Shown here: positions 1 to 9,680 of the stretch, piece after piece | Numbering within the stretch: the first letter of the stretch is position 1 | Layout of the letters: each line of letters starts with the position of its first letter | Origin: Eutrigla gurnardus | Lineage: Eukaryota; Chordata; Actinopteri; Perciformes; Triglidae | Direction of reading: 5' to 3' | DNA: 64,000 nt | NCBI GenBank assembly: GCA_963514095.1 | Contig: OY741268.1 | Span: forward strand, 3,928,001 to 3,992,000 | Translations under genes and position numbers: made by a program | The notes under the pieces: generated by a model | Seen by the model: only the letters and a program-made list of their open reading frames with translations | What the model was told of the DNA's origin: nothing | Database searches by the model: none

Positions 1-622
1 ACAACCCGTCAAAAACTGACTTTGCGAATGAGGCCCAATTAGTTTACTTTACAGATTTCAATGTTTACCCTCAAAGTACAACTACACTTGATTTATTTTG
101 CCAAAACATCATCCCATATTCACATATTGCACAAGACACATCTGCCCTTTGTCACAGATTAAGTATGGCCATTTCTCAACATTAACATAATAGAAACAAA
201 ATAACCCAATGCGAGTGAATGACCTGCTGCATCACGCACATTTGCATTATCAAAGCCTCCTGCTGATCCCAGACCACATGAAACACTGCTCCTCGCTGAG
301 AGCTTCTCCCCCCGTCGATGTCCCTTACTGGTCACCAGGACAGAGCATGGCTCGGAGGGACAAATGGACAGAAGGAAATGCTGTCTGTCACCACTCGCTT
401 GTCCAACTTTCTTAAGTTGCCACTAATCAACAAAGAGCCTGTTGGGGTTACAGCCCAGGGGAAGCCTCAAGCTATTTTCCAATTAGTGTCACCAGAGAGA
501 CAAATAGGAATTCTACACAGTGCACTCAGGGAAGAGAATGAAAACAAGAAGGGTGGAGGTGGAGGAGGGTGGGGGTGAGAGGAAAAGCCTGTGCTTTGCT
601 GAAGAGAACATTGCAAGGGCAA

Positions 623-625
<3 letters not shown>
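1..625. other. No gene seen; G-rich tract near the end
   Basis: I see no recognisable gene or mobile element here. Positions 551-577 form a G-rich tract with several GG, GGG and GGGGG runs that could fold as a G-quadruplex on this strand, directly before a GA microsatellite. The short open frames look like chance. Confidence 0.5.

Positions 626-670
<45 letters not shown>
626..670 (+). repeat. (GA)n microsatellite
   Basis: About 22 uninterrupted GA dinucleotides. Short open frames rich in Arg-Glu (plus strand) or Ser-Leu (minus strand) across this tract are translations of the microsatellite, not genes. Confidence 0.95.
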
Positions 671-671
<1 letters not shown>

Positions 672-1593
672 CCCAGTGAAAGATGTTGAGGTGGGTATAT
701 CTTTTCTCTGGAGTGAGCAGATTAAACGATTGTGACAGCAATTTGGGCAAAACAACATTTGTAGCCGAGACAGACAGACAGACAGTGGGCCAAGGCCTGT
801 CTCCAAGAATAGTCATCCATTACGGCGCCAATGGAAGGGAATGTGGAGATAGACAGGGCTCCAGCTCAGCAGCATCAATTAACTGCAGCTCGCTTTGTAT
901 GCCGAGGCGGTGTGTGGACCTCGACAGTTCTCCACCAAGTCCTCCCTGCTTTTGAAGATGCAAGCCTTTTCTTATTAAGCACACTTTCACCGCTCAAAGG
1001 GCTTGTGGTGCTCCTCCAGCCACTGCAGCAGAGCTCCACACACCTGCAGCACCAAACAAAGGCTTCATTTAGAAGTTACACCACATGTCTCTGATTATTA
1101 ACCTGTGTAAATAACATGTGAGCCCATAAATAACATAATAAGAATCAAAGAATCAGCTATATTTGGCGTAAGCATGTGTACACATACAAGCAATATGACT
1201 CTCTCACAGTGTACTTACCAGAAGTACAAGTAAAAGTGAGTGTTATATAAATAAACATATTGAAACATATGTTTCAAAATAACATGAAACATATGTCAAG
1301 TGTTCTGTAAGTCAACAAAACAACAGTGCAAATACATGAATACTGAATGGATATGCGTAGAGTGGACTATTATTTGTAGTATTCACATGTAAAGATGTCT
1401 CAATGTGAAGGATTTACATTGGCAGTTACAGATGGTATATATGAATCAAAAGTGAAATACATACTGTAAAATTACAGACTTTAATGGCAACAACAGATAA
1501 GTGGTCCAGAAACATGATCCACATAAGAATATTGATCATAGGGCAGACCTAGGAAATTTTCAGGGCCGGACTGATCCATCAGACACACTCCTC
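671..1593. other. No gene seen; AT-rich spacer
   Basis: No recognisable gene or mobile element. The only small structure I note is a perfect 16-bp palindrome, TGAAACATATGTTTCA, at 1261-1276, with a second GAAACATATGT nearby. Confidence 0.5.
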
Positions 1594-3880
1594 TCCATTC
1601 AATTTAATTAGTGTCATATCACAACAGAAGTAATCTCAGGACACTTAACACATTGAGCAGGACTAGAATACGCTCAAGATTTCCAGAGTCAATACAATTT
1701 CAAATTCCCAACATCACCCAGGGGCAAGCGTTACAGCAACAGTGGCCAGAAAAAACTGCCTTAATAGGCTTTTAGGCAGAAATCTGGTGCAGCCCAGGCC
1801 CTTGGGTTCCATCTGCATTTGGTGTTGGTAGTAGTATAGTAGTAGTAGCATTAACAGTAGTGGTGGCATTAACAGAAGCAATAGTATCAACAGTAGTAGT
1901 CCATGGCAGCAGGCACAGCCACGCCGAGATGGATCCATCCCAACCACGTCGCTGTAGACCAAAAAGCAGGAGTAGTTGAGCAGTCACACAGCAGCAGGTG
2001 GAGCTACATTATGGTGTTTCCAGCATCAGGCCAGTTAGCAGTCTGCATCGGTCAGGACCTCAGTGGACTCTGCTGGACCAGAAAACATATCCAGACTCCC
2101 AGGAGTAATCCCGGAAGTAGTCAAGTTCGTAACATTAGAGATGCCGAATTTAGTCAATTACTTTAATCAATAGTCAGTCGTCTTGAAAACACTGGCGGTA
2201 AGAGTCAAACAAGACCACAGCATCGGTGCAGTCCAGATCAGGTTCCACCACGGTCCAGGGAGACCTGCTAGGCGAGAAAGCACAGGTACTCCGGGGAACA
2301 TACACAGCGAGAGAGAGAAATAGAGAGAGAGAGAGAGGCTCAGTGTGTCTCTATAAATAAATCCCCCAGCAGTCTAGGCCTATAGCAGCTTAACCAAGAG
2401 CTGGCCCTAGCTATAAGCGTTGTCAAAGAGAACGGTTTTAAGCCTATTCTTCAATGTGGGAACAGTGTCTGCCTCCCGAACCGGAAGACGGTTCCACTGA
2501 AGAGGAGCTTGATGGCTGAAAGCTCTGGACTCTGTTCTAATTTTGGAGACTTTAGGAACTACAAGTAAGCCTTTATTCTGAGAGCGTAGTGCTCTAGCAG
2601 GACAGTAGGGTTTAATGAGCTCTCTAAGATATGATGGTGCCTGACCATTAAGAGCCTTGTAAGTGAGGAGAAGGATTTTACATTCTATTCTGGATTTTAC
2701 TGGGAGCCAGTGCAGAGAAGCTAATACAAGAGAAATGTGATCCCTTTTTCTAGTTTTAGTCAGAACACGCGCTGCAGCATTCTGGACCAGCTGGAGAGAT
2801 TTAAGAGATTTATTAGAAAAGCCTGATAATAAAGAATTACAATAATCTTACTTGAGGTAACAAATGCATGGACAAGTTTTTCTGCATCTTTTTGAGACAG
2901 CATTGGCCTAATTTTAGTAATGTTACGCAGGTGAAAATAGGCTGTCCTTGTATTTTGTTTAATATGTGAGTCAAAGGACAGGTCCTGATCAAAGATAACT
3001 CCAAGGTTTCTTACAGTAGTATTTGGGGCGATGGCAATCCCATCAATAGTTGCTATATCTTTAGACAGCGAGCTTCGGAGGAGTTTAGGCCCAAGTACAA
3101 TAACTTCCGTTTTATCGGAGTTTAACATCAGGAAATTGTAGGTCAACACATGCCTGGAGTTTTACTAGCTGATTGGTTTCTTCAGGCTTGATTGATAGAT
3201 ATAATTGAGTATCATCAGCATAACAATGGAAGTTTACAGAGTGTCTTCTAATAATGTTGCCTAAAGGAAGCATATATAAGTTGAAAAGTATTGGTCCGAG
3301 CACAGAACCTCGAGGAACACCGTATTTAACTTGAGTGTGCCTGGGGATTTTTCATTGACATGTACAAACTGAGATCGATTGGATAAATAGGACTTAAACC
3401 AGCTTAATGCGATTCCTTTGATGCCAATTCATTTTTCCAGTCTACATATTAGAATCTCATGGTTAATGGTGTCAAACGCAGCACTAAGATCTAGCAGGAC
3501 AAGTACAGAAACCAGTCTTTTGTCAGAAGCAATTAGAAGGTCATTTGTAATTTTCACCAGAGCTGTCTCTGTACTATGATGTCCTCTAAATCCTGACTGG
3601 AAGTCCTCAAGTAGACCGTTATTGTTGAGAAAGTCACACAGCTGATTGGCGGCTACTTTCTCAAGGATCTTAGAGAGAAAAGGAAGATTTGATATTGGTC
3701 TGTAGTTTGCTAAAACCCCTGGATCTAGAGTAGGCTTCTTAAATAGAGGTTTAATTACAGCTACTTTAAATGACAAGAGATCATTGACGTTAGTTGGTTA
3801 AGGTTGATTGGAGAAAGGCAGTCTAAATATATATCAGGTCTTAATGCTGTTTCTATTCCTAAGATTCCTGAGTTTGAGGG
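1594..3880 (-). mobile_element. L2-type LINE, 3' half, degenerate
   Basis: Non-LTR retrotransposon on the minus strand, broken by frameshifts. The first piece (3776-3429) carries reverse transcriptase (RT) motifs: ANYRPISNLPFLSKILEKV, FQSGFRGHHSTETAL and LDLSAAFDTINHEIL. The catalytic block YADDTQLYLSI lies near 3232-3190 in another frame. The next piece (3149-2760) holds the RT thumb region, and translated fragments down to about 2400 match the usual C-terminus of fish L2/CR1 LINEs (LHWLPVKSRIECKILLLTYK). A roughly 800-bp 3' UTR follows and ends with the tail that reads CTGAGATTACTTCTGTTGTG on the minus strand. The 5' half, including the endonuclease, is absent, as expected for 5' truncation during target-primed reverse transcription. 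It is not functional. The clade assignment is from motif memory. Confidence 0.88.
2304..2337 (+). repeat. (GA)n microsatellite inside LINE 3' UTR
   Basis: Imperfect GA repeat (AGAGAGAGAAATAGAGAGAG type) inside the 3' untranslated part of the antisense LINE. Confidence 0.8.
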
Positions 3881-3904
3881 TAACGTGGTTCCAATTGAAG
3901 GCAA

Positions 3905-4173
3905 TCATCCATCCATCCATCCATCGTCTACCGCTTATCCTGTATTGAGGTTCACGGGGGGGGCTGGAGCCGATCCCAGCTGACATGGGGGTAAGGCAGG
4001 GTACACCTGGACAGGTAGCCAGTCTATCACAGGGCTGACATATAGAGACAGACAGGTAACCAGTCTATCACAGGGAGACATGTACGGACAGACAGGTAAC
4101 CAGTCTATCACAGGGAGACATGTACAGACAGACAGGTAACCATTCTATCACAGGGCTGACATGTAGAGACAGA
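3905..4173 (-). mobile_element. tRNA-type SINE (antisense), left part with tandem units
   Basis: Antisense copy of the same SINE that is complete at 40987-41358. It starts with (CATC)n, the reverse complement of the SINE's (ATGG)n tail, followed by CGTCTACCGCTTATCCTGTA and the conserved GCTGGAGCCGATCCCAGCTG block. From about 4010 the internal 40/41-bp segment is repeated in tandem. The array is cut at 4173 by a GGGCCC-ended transposon and resumes on its other side. Confidence 0.85.
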
Positions 4174-5089
4174 GGGCCCTAGTTTCGTGGCGCAGCGCAG
4201 GGTGGCGCAGGGTGGCGGAGCCGGCATAATGCAAGTTTCGACCCGCGCAGCCTTGCGCACGGTCAGTTTGGCAGTTTGGTGGATCGCCTGCGCCAGGATG
4301 GGTGTGGCGGCGCAGCAGGGGGAGGCGTCACAGATTCAGCTTGGTGTAGCGGAAGTTTCGTGGCAAAAAGCCTCGCCGAGACTTCGCCAAAAGTCCGCCA
4401 GCTCCAACCTAGTCTACTCTTGGCGTAAGGCGCAGGGCGCAAATAAAGTCCATTCATTCAAGGCGAATTACAGCTGGCGGAGTGGAAGTTTGGCTGACGG
4501 CGCGCAGTGCGCACACGTCACCGAGACCTCACAGGCAGGTTTCCACAGTTCCAGGCACATTTAAATGCAATAAATAATCACAACAAACACTATTTAATGC
4601 AACTAATTGAATCAACACGTGAATTTATATCTATATAGATTGTCCCGTCACATCTGACGTCAGATCAAAGGCGGATGGCACGCGTAACGGAAACTCAGCC
4701 TCTCGGACCAAAACATCTCCCTCTCTCTCTCCTGGTTTTTATAATATCGGCATTGTTATTATTATGATACGCACGCACAGCGTGTGATGCGCGTGGTGGG
4801 AGCGGCGGCGCTGCTTCTGTCATCGGGTTGTCAAGTGACGGAACTTGCACTGAACCTCCCCTAACGCATTAAAGGAGAGGAGAGGAGCTCATTTGATTGG
4901 TGAAGATCTGAATCGGCTGTGTTAATCCCAGTCCATGCCTCGTCTCCTCCTCGTCTCCCACTCACGCCTTCTTCTCCTCCCTCTTTCCCACTTGCGCGGG
5001 TGGGCGAGACGGGAGGCGTGCCTGCGCGGTGCACGAAACTTGCAAAGTCCAGGCGGACTGACTACGCCTTGTCTACGAAACTAGGGCCC
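4174..5089 (+). mobile_element. GGGCCC-TIR non-autonomous DNA transposon, copy 1
   Basis: A 916-bp element bounded by inverted ends, GGGCCCTAGTTTCGTGGCGC on the left and ACGAAACTAGGGCCC on the right. It is flanked by a 3-bp direct repeat AGA (4171-4173 and 5090-5092). Joining the flanks minus one AGA restores a normal SINE minisatellite unit, so the ends are exact. The interior is GC- and CpG-rich, contains TGACGTCA-like sequence and several further AGTTTCG/CGAAACT motifs near both ends that might serve as transposase-binding repeats. There is no transposase. Superfamily is not assigned: a 3-bp duplication that is not TWA argues against a canonical Harbinger. Confidence 0.92.
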
Positions 5090-5375
5090 AGACAGGTAAC
5101 CAGTCTATCACAGGGCTGACATGTAGAGACAGACAGGTAACCAGTCTATCACAGGGCTGACATGTAGAGACAGACAGGTAACCAGTCTATCACAGGGCTG
5201 ACATGTAGAGACAGACAGGTAACCAGTCTATCACAGGACTGAACATGTAGAGACAGACAGGTCCATCCTGCATCTTTGGACTGTGGGAGGAAGCCGGAGA
5301 ACCCGGAGAGAACCCACGTTGACACGGGGAGAACATGCAAACCCCACACAGAAGGAACCGGAACCCCAACCGAGA
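5090..5375 (-). mobile_element. tRNA-type SINE (antisense), right part
   Basis: Continuation of the SINE interrupted at 4173. About four more 40/41-bp units (GGTAACCAGTCTATCACAGG core) run to about 5265. The conserved block that reads CTTTGGACTGTGGGAGGAAG on this strand follows, then AGAACATGCAAACCCCACAC. The SINE 5' end (A-box region) is missing, so the copy is 5'-truncated near 5370. Confidence 0.85.
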
Positions 5376-5419
5376 TGGAGCTCACTACCAATACAAAAGA
5401 AGGGCTTACTCATCAGTAG

Positions 5420-5530
5420 CCTGACTGTATATTAAAGTCTGAAAAGTGAAGCCAAGGCTGAAGAGCCTTAAACTCACATTCTCTCTAAAGGCCATCAGGG
5501 GGTGACTCATCTGGTTGCAAAAATAAGTCT
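5420..5530 (-). repeat. Dispersed teleost repeat fragment (family also at 28.8 kb)
   Basis: Read on the minus strand, this segment has GCAACCAGATGAGTCACCCC, then GAGTTTAAGGCTCTTCAG and GGCTTCACTTTTCAGAC. The same order of blocks occurs at 28985-29095 on the plus strand. I recognise it as a common fish repeat but cannot name the family. Confidence 0.6.
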
Positions 5531-5800
5531 GTATGTATATGGTAATACTACCACCAATACCAAATACAGATGAACCCAAGATCCTGGTCTTCCCCAGATT
5601 TCTGCCTAAAGTCTGTTAAGAGAGTTTTTTCTCTCCAATAAGTGGCGCTGTAACTCTTGCTGCTGGTGATGTTGGGACTTTGAAGTGCATTGACTCTGAA
5701 ATTCATGAGCGTCATTCTAGTCCTGCTCTGTGTGAAAAGTGTCCTGAGATAACTTCTGTTGTGATATGACATTATAAATAACATTGAATTAGTATATGAG
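5531..5800 (+). mobile_element. L2-type LINE 3' UTR fragment
   Basis: Sense-strand copy of the LINE 3' UTR seen antisense at 1594-1800. The blocks CCAGATTTCTGCCTAAA, GGTGATGTTGGGA, TTCTAGTCCTGCTC and GTGTCCTGAGATAACTTCTG occur in the same order in both. It ends in the typical tail ATTATAAATAACATTGAATT. No RT sequence is present, consistent with strong 5' truncation. Confidence 0.8.
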
Positions 5801-6218
5801 AAAATGAGCCTGCTTCTCTCTTGATTTATTATCTCAGTAAACATGAGTTTATGGTCTCAATCTCTTCTTCTATCCAGCATGATGTTCTTTTAGTAAATGA
5901 TGGTCCATTTACAGTCACATAGACCATAAAGCAGGGGATCCCTTATGATTGACAGCTACACGGCGTTGTCCGGTCTGGGAGTCGTCTGTGTCTTCGTCTT
6001 AGTCCTTTAACCTTTTCACAGAGTCTTTTCACTTGGGTCATCTTAAGATGTCTCATTTAGCAGTTGGTTGTCCAGTCCCACCCACTTTTTCAAAAGTCAA
6101 TGAATCTGTCTGTCCACTCGCCGTTAGTTTCAGTATCACTTGTGAGTCAGTTAATTCCAGCGTAACAGCTGATCCGTTGTAACGGAGGTTCCCTGTTTTG
6201 ACAGATAAAAGTGTGACT

Positions 6219-6593
6219 GATCCTCAACATGTATCGTAGTTAATTACCAGGATGTTGATTTATGTCACTAGAAGCTCAGCTCACGTTGTTAGGGCTCCTT
6301 ATAATAGGAGGAATAATAGTTTGGTTAATTGGAGAATGTCATCTGACTAGAGGTGTCTTCTCCACTTAACTCAATGATTTGATAACATCAACATTAATTA
6401 AAGAAATTCTAATTGCATGCATGCAGAAAAAGATCCTATGAATTAGTCATGGGATTAACTTTTTAATATTTTCAAATATGTGATCTGACAGTACTACTAC
6501 TTGATGACATACACAATCTACCCATATTTCTTTCTCTGCTACAGTCAAACAAAAGTACCAAAACATGTCAAAAGGCATCAAAATACAGGAAAT
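6219..6593 (+). repeat. Unnamed dispersed repeat R1, copy A
   Basis: About 375 bp clearly related to 24559-24975 in the same orientation. Shared blocks include GATCCTCAACATGTAT, AGAAGCTCAGCTCAC, GAATAATAGTTTGGTT, GATTTGATAACATCAA, TGATCTGACAGT and AATACAGGAAAT. I see no coding potential and no TIR, LTR or SINE promoter, so the type is unknown. Confidence 0.7.
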
Positions 6594-6790
6594 GTATTTA
6601 TTTGTTTATTTCGGGCATGTCCGTTAAGTCATAATCACACATCTTGCTCACACAGTAAAAATGAATACACATGGCCGAAAGGGAAAGCGGGAGAAGCCGA
6701 GGCTTATCTAGTCCCGCCCCCATTACCCACAGGGGGGAAAAGAAAGATAAAATAATAAAAATAAAAAAAGAAAGTAAAAAATGAAATAAA
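6594..6790 (-). mobile_element. LINE 3' end (antisense) with AAATAAAC tail
   Basis: Read on the minus strand, a GGGGGCGGGACTAGATAAGC block is followed by a cytosine/thymine-rich stretch, GACATGCCCG and the tail AAATAAACAAATAAAT. This layout is typical of 3' ends of fish LINEs (Rex/CR1-like). No protein remnant is visible, so the clade is uncertain. Confidence 0.5.
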
Positions 6791-6873
6791 AAATCAACAT
6801 CATAGTCTTCTCTTGTCTTTTGCATTTTTCGCTTGACATAACATTTTCTTTCACTTGTGACATTTGACATACT

Positions 6874-7827
6874 GGGCCCTAGTTTCGTAGACCAGGCGCA
6901 GTCAGCTCTCAGCGCACCTGCGCCGCGCCGACGGGGTGTGTCCGCCTGGACTTTGCAAGTTTCGTGCACCGCGCAGGCTCACGCAGGCACACCTCCCGTC
7001 TCGCCCACCGGCGCAAGTGGGAAAGAGGGAGGAGAAGAAGGCGTGAGTGGAAGACGAGGAGGAGACGAGGCGTGGACTGGGATTAATACAGCCGATTCAG
7101 ATCTTCACCAATCAAATGAGCTCCTCTCCTCTCCTTTAATGCGTTAGGGGAGGTTCAGTGCAAGTTCCGTCATTTGACAACCCGATGACAGAAGCAGCGC
7201 CGCTGCTCCCACCACACGCATCACGCGCTGTGTGCGCGTATCATAATAATAACAATGCCGATATTATAAAAAACAGGAGAGAGAGAGGGAGATGTTTTGG
7301 TCCGAGAGGCTGAGTTTCCGTTACGCGTGCCATCCGCCTTTGATCTGACGTCAGATGTGACGGGACAATATATATAGATATAAATTCACGTGTTGATTCA
7401 ATGAGTTGCATTAAATAGTGTTTGTTGTGATTATTTATTGCATTTAAATGTGCCTGGAACTGTGGAAACCTGCCTGTGAGGTCTCGGTGACGTGTACGCA
7501 CTGCGCGCCGTCAGCCAAACTTCCACTCCGCCAGCTGTGATTCGCATTGAATGAATGGACTTTATTTACGCCTTGCACCGAAAGTAGACCAGGTCGGAGC
7601 TGGCGAGCTTTCAGCGCAGTCTCGGCGAGGCTTTTTGCCACGAAACTTCCGCTACGCCAAGCTGAATCTGTGACGCCTCCCCCTGCTGCGCCGCCAGACC
7701 CATCTTGGCGCAGGCGATCCACCAAACTGCCAAACTGACCGTGCGCAAGGCTGCACGGGTCGAAACTTGCACTGCGCCGGCTGCGCCACCCTGCGCCGCC
7801 CTGCGCTGCGCCACGAAACTAGGGCCC
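6874..7827 (-). mobile_element. GGGCCC-TIR non-autonomous DNA transposon, copy 2 (inverted)
   Basis: A 954-bp copy in the opposite orientation to copies 1 and 3. The left end is GGGCCCTAGTTTCGTAGACC and the right end GCGCCACGAAACTAGGGCCC, flanked by the 3-bp direct repeat ACT (6871-6873 and 7828-7830). The interior matches copies 1 and 3 along its length, including the GACGTCAGATGTGACGGGAC region. No transposase is encoded; GC-rich open frames across it are incidental. Confidence 0.93.
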
Positions 7828-7830
7828 ACT

Positions 7831-8059
7831 ATGTTACAGCAGTAGGTGGTACAGAGAGCTGAAGTCCAGTGCATACAGATTACGTGTGTGTCTGCACACG
7901 TGTCCATATTTGTTCATCACGAGTGAACAGCAGTCTCATCATGTAACAAAGTCCGAAGGGGGTCCAATCGACAGAGAACAAAAAAAAAAAAAAAAAGGTC
8001 CAGTGTAGCTACTATTTGATGGGATGGTGTGGGAGCCCTTTTTTTTATTTATTTATTTA
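7831..8059. other. Short spacer with homopolymers
   Basis: Contains an A17-type run at about 7981-7997 and, at 8039-8062, T8 followed by (TTTA)n. On the minus strand the second tract reads (AAAT)n then A8, immediately after the stop codon of the 182-codon frame next door. Confidence 0.7.
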
Positions 8060-8608
8060 TTAATCATCACTGTCCTCTGCAGCTTTCGCTGCCCTTAACT
8101 TCGCCATTTCCTCCCGGTTATTGGCCACTTCACCTCGCTTCCGTAAAGGGAACTCGCGAGCTGCGGAGAGGTCAGAGCGCATCCCAACCATGGCTGACCG
8201 ATTGGTCACTATTTCTTCCCGGTTAGTGGCCACTTCAGCTCGCATCAGTGCCGTGGACTCGCGAACTGCAGAGATGTCAGAGCGCATCCCGACCACAGCA
8301 GACCGAGTGGTGGCGTTGTCCACCCTCACACTGGTCAGCTCAGTGGCGATCTTTCTCATTTTCCGATATAGCATGAAGATTCCACATCCCAAGGCGATCA
8401 TTCCAGTTGTCATGAACGCGAACACGTACACGTCCTCGACGTCTTCCACATCCAGAGTGGCAAGGCAGATGACTCTCCACTTTACCCAACCATCCATGAT
8501 GTAGCCGGACATGAAGGTCCCGTCCGGGCACGCAGGTTCACCAGAACCCGCACGCCGTGTTGAGAACACTCTGTCGATAGCATTCAGTGACCAGCTCAGC
8601 AACTCCAT
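8060..8608 (-). CDS. Intact 182-codon frame: one TM helix plus coiled-coil repeat
   Basis: I do not recognise this protein. Residues 1-59 are polar with two Cys and a DVEDVEDV acidic patch. Residues 60-80 (VYVFAFMTTGMIALGCGIFML) form a clear hydrophobic span followed by YRKMRK, which suggests a single transmembrane helix with the C-terminus in the cytosol. Residues about 100-170 are two tandem copies of a 35-residue unit (RSAVVGMRSDISAVRES and RSAMVGMRSDLSAAREF), heptad-like and probably coiled coil. The end is acidic (AAEDSDD). The region is richer in CpG than its flanks, and an (AAAT)nA8 tract follows the stop directly, so a retrocopy or an element-borne gene is possible. It lies just downstream of an antisense LINE on the same strand. 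The first Met is assumed as start. No splice sites, promoter or homologue can be established here. Confidence 0.35.
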   Translation of the reverse strand: MELLSWSLNAIDRVFSTRRAGSGEPACPDGTFMSGYIMDGWVKWRVICLATLDVEDVEDVYVFAFMTTGMIALGCGIFMLYRKMRKIATELTSVRVDNATTRSAVVGMRSDISAVRESTALMRAEVATNREEIVTNRSAMVGMRSDLSAAREFPLRKRGEVANNREEMAKLRAAKAAEDSDD

Positions 8609-8839
8609 CGTGAATTGTAGGAGTAACAGTTGCGCTTGGCATTCATACCTAATTTATCTCCACATTGTTGATACTCCCTACCACGTACAACTGACATCAT
8701 ACCATACAAGTTTCTCAGGTCCAGCTTATTGTTTGGGTACAGAATGTTCATTTGTTATGCTCCCATCCAGTCACAGCACCCTGCCTGCTGATTTGTGCTC
8801 CAGACCCTTATCAACTCACATGCAATAATCTGTACCGGT

Positions 8840-9680
8840 CAAGTGTTGAATATACATACTTCTTCTTAAAGCCCCTCAGTGTTGGTGTTTTTTTGACTTC
8901 TTCTTCTAACACATTCCATTGTCTAACCCCTGTGACCGATAAGGAAAAGGATTTTAACGTAGTTCGTACCTTCCTTGCCTGAAAATCAAGTCCCCTCTAA
9001 GATTGTGTCTCTCTCTGTGTATGAAAATTTTTTGCAGGTTCTGGGGGAGAGTTCTGTTAGAAGCTTTGTACAACATTTGGGCTGTGCGATAGTTTATTAA
9101 GTCATATAGTTTGAGTATTCTTGATTCGATAAATAAGTGATTGGTGTGTGCCCTGTAGTTGGCATAGTGTAAGATTCTCAAGGCTCTTTTTTGGAGAATT
9201 AGCAAGGCCTGTGTGGAGCCTTTATATGTGTGTCCCCACACCTCTGCACAGTATTGCAGGTGCGGAGAGACCAGTGCGCAGTATAACAGATGAAGTGCTT
9301 TTTGATTTAGGATTTTTTGTACTTTCCAAAGTATGGACACACTCCTGGCCAACTTCCTTTTTAATTGTGTTATGTGTGGCTTCCAACTTAACATGTCATC
9401 GATAATCACTCCCAGAACCTTATTCTCACGGACCCTCTCAATATTAACTCCGTTTACTTGAATGTTGGGACTGTTGTTGCAGCCTCTTTTACCATATAGC
9501 ATGTATTTCGTTTTTCCAAGATTCAATGATAATTTATTTATGTTAAACCACACTTGAAGTTTGGCCATTTCCTGATTTACTGTTTCCACAAGTTGGTTAC
9601 TAATTACTTCTACAATGAACATCTTCTAAATACAGCGTCTAGTTGTCGTCCACAAATAGGGCCTGTGCTCTAGATCTGTC
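8840..9680 (-). mobile_element. LINE reverse transcriptase C-terminal half, degenerate
   Basis: Minus-strand non-LTR retrotransposon fragment. The catalytic motif appears as LFVDDN near 9658-9643 and is followed by a stop and frame changes. A 222-codon open piece (9622-8954) then carries the RT thumb region: LSLNLGKTKYMLYG, KVLGVIIDDMLSWKPHI, LLYCALVSPHLQYCAEVWGH and LILQKRALRILHYANYRAHT. The frame shifts near 8955 but continues as SFSLSVTGVRQWNVLEEEV, the usual LINE C-terminus. The motifs are typical of the CR1/jockey-like group in fish; the exact family is uncertain. The 5' half is missing and the copy cannot be functional. Confidence 0.85.

Noticed and set aside
7444..7907. Frames of 86-125 codons within the GGGCCC elements
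   Set aside because: Different frames and strands are open in different copies and none resembles a transposase; the GC-rich composition explains the lack of stops.
8121..8504. 127-codon plus-strand frame opposite the 182-codon frame
   Set aside because: It is antisense to the better candidate and has a low-complexity Thr/Ser/Arg content. I kept only the minus-strand frame.
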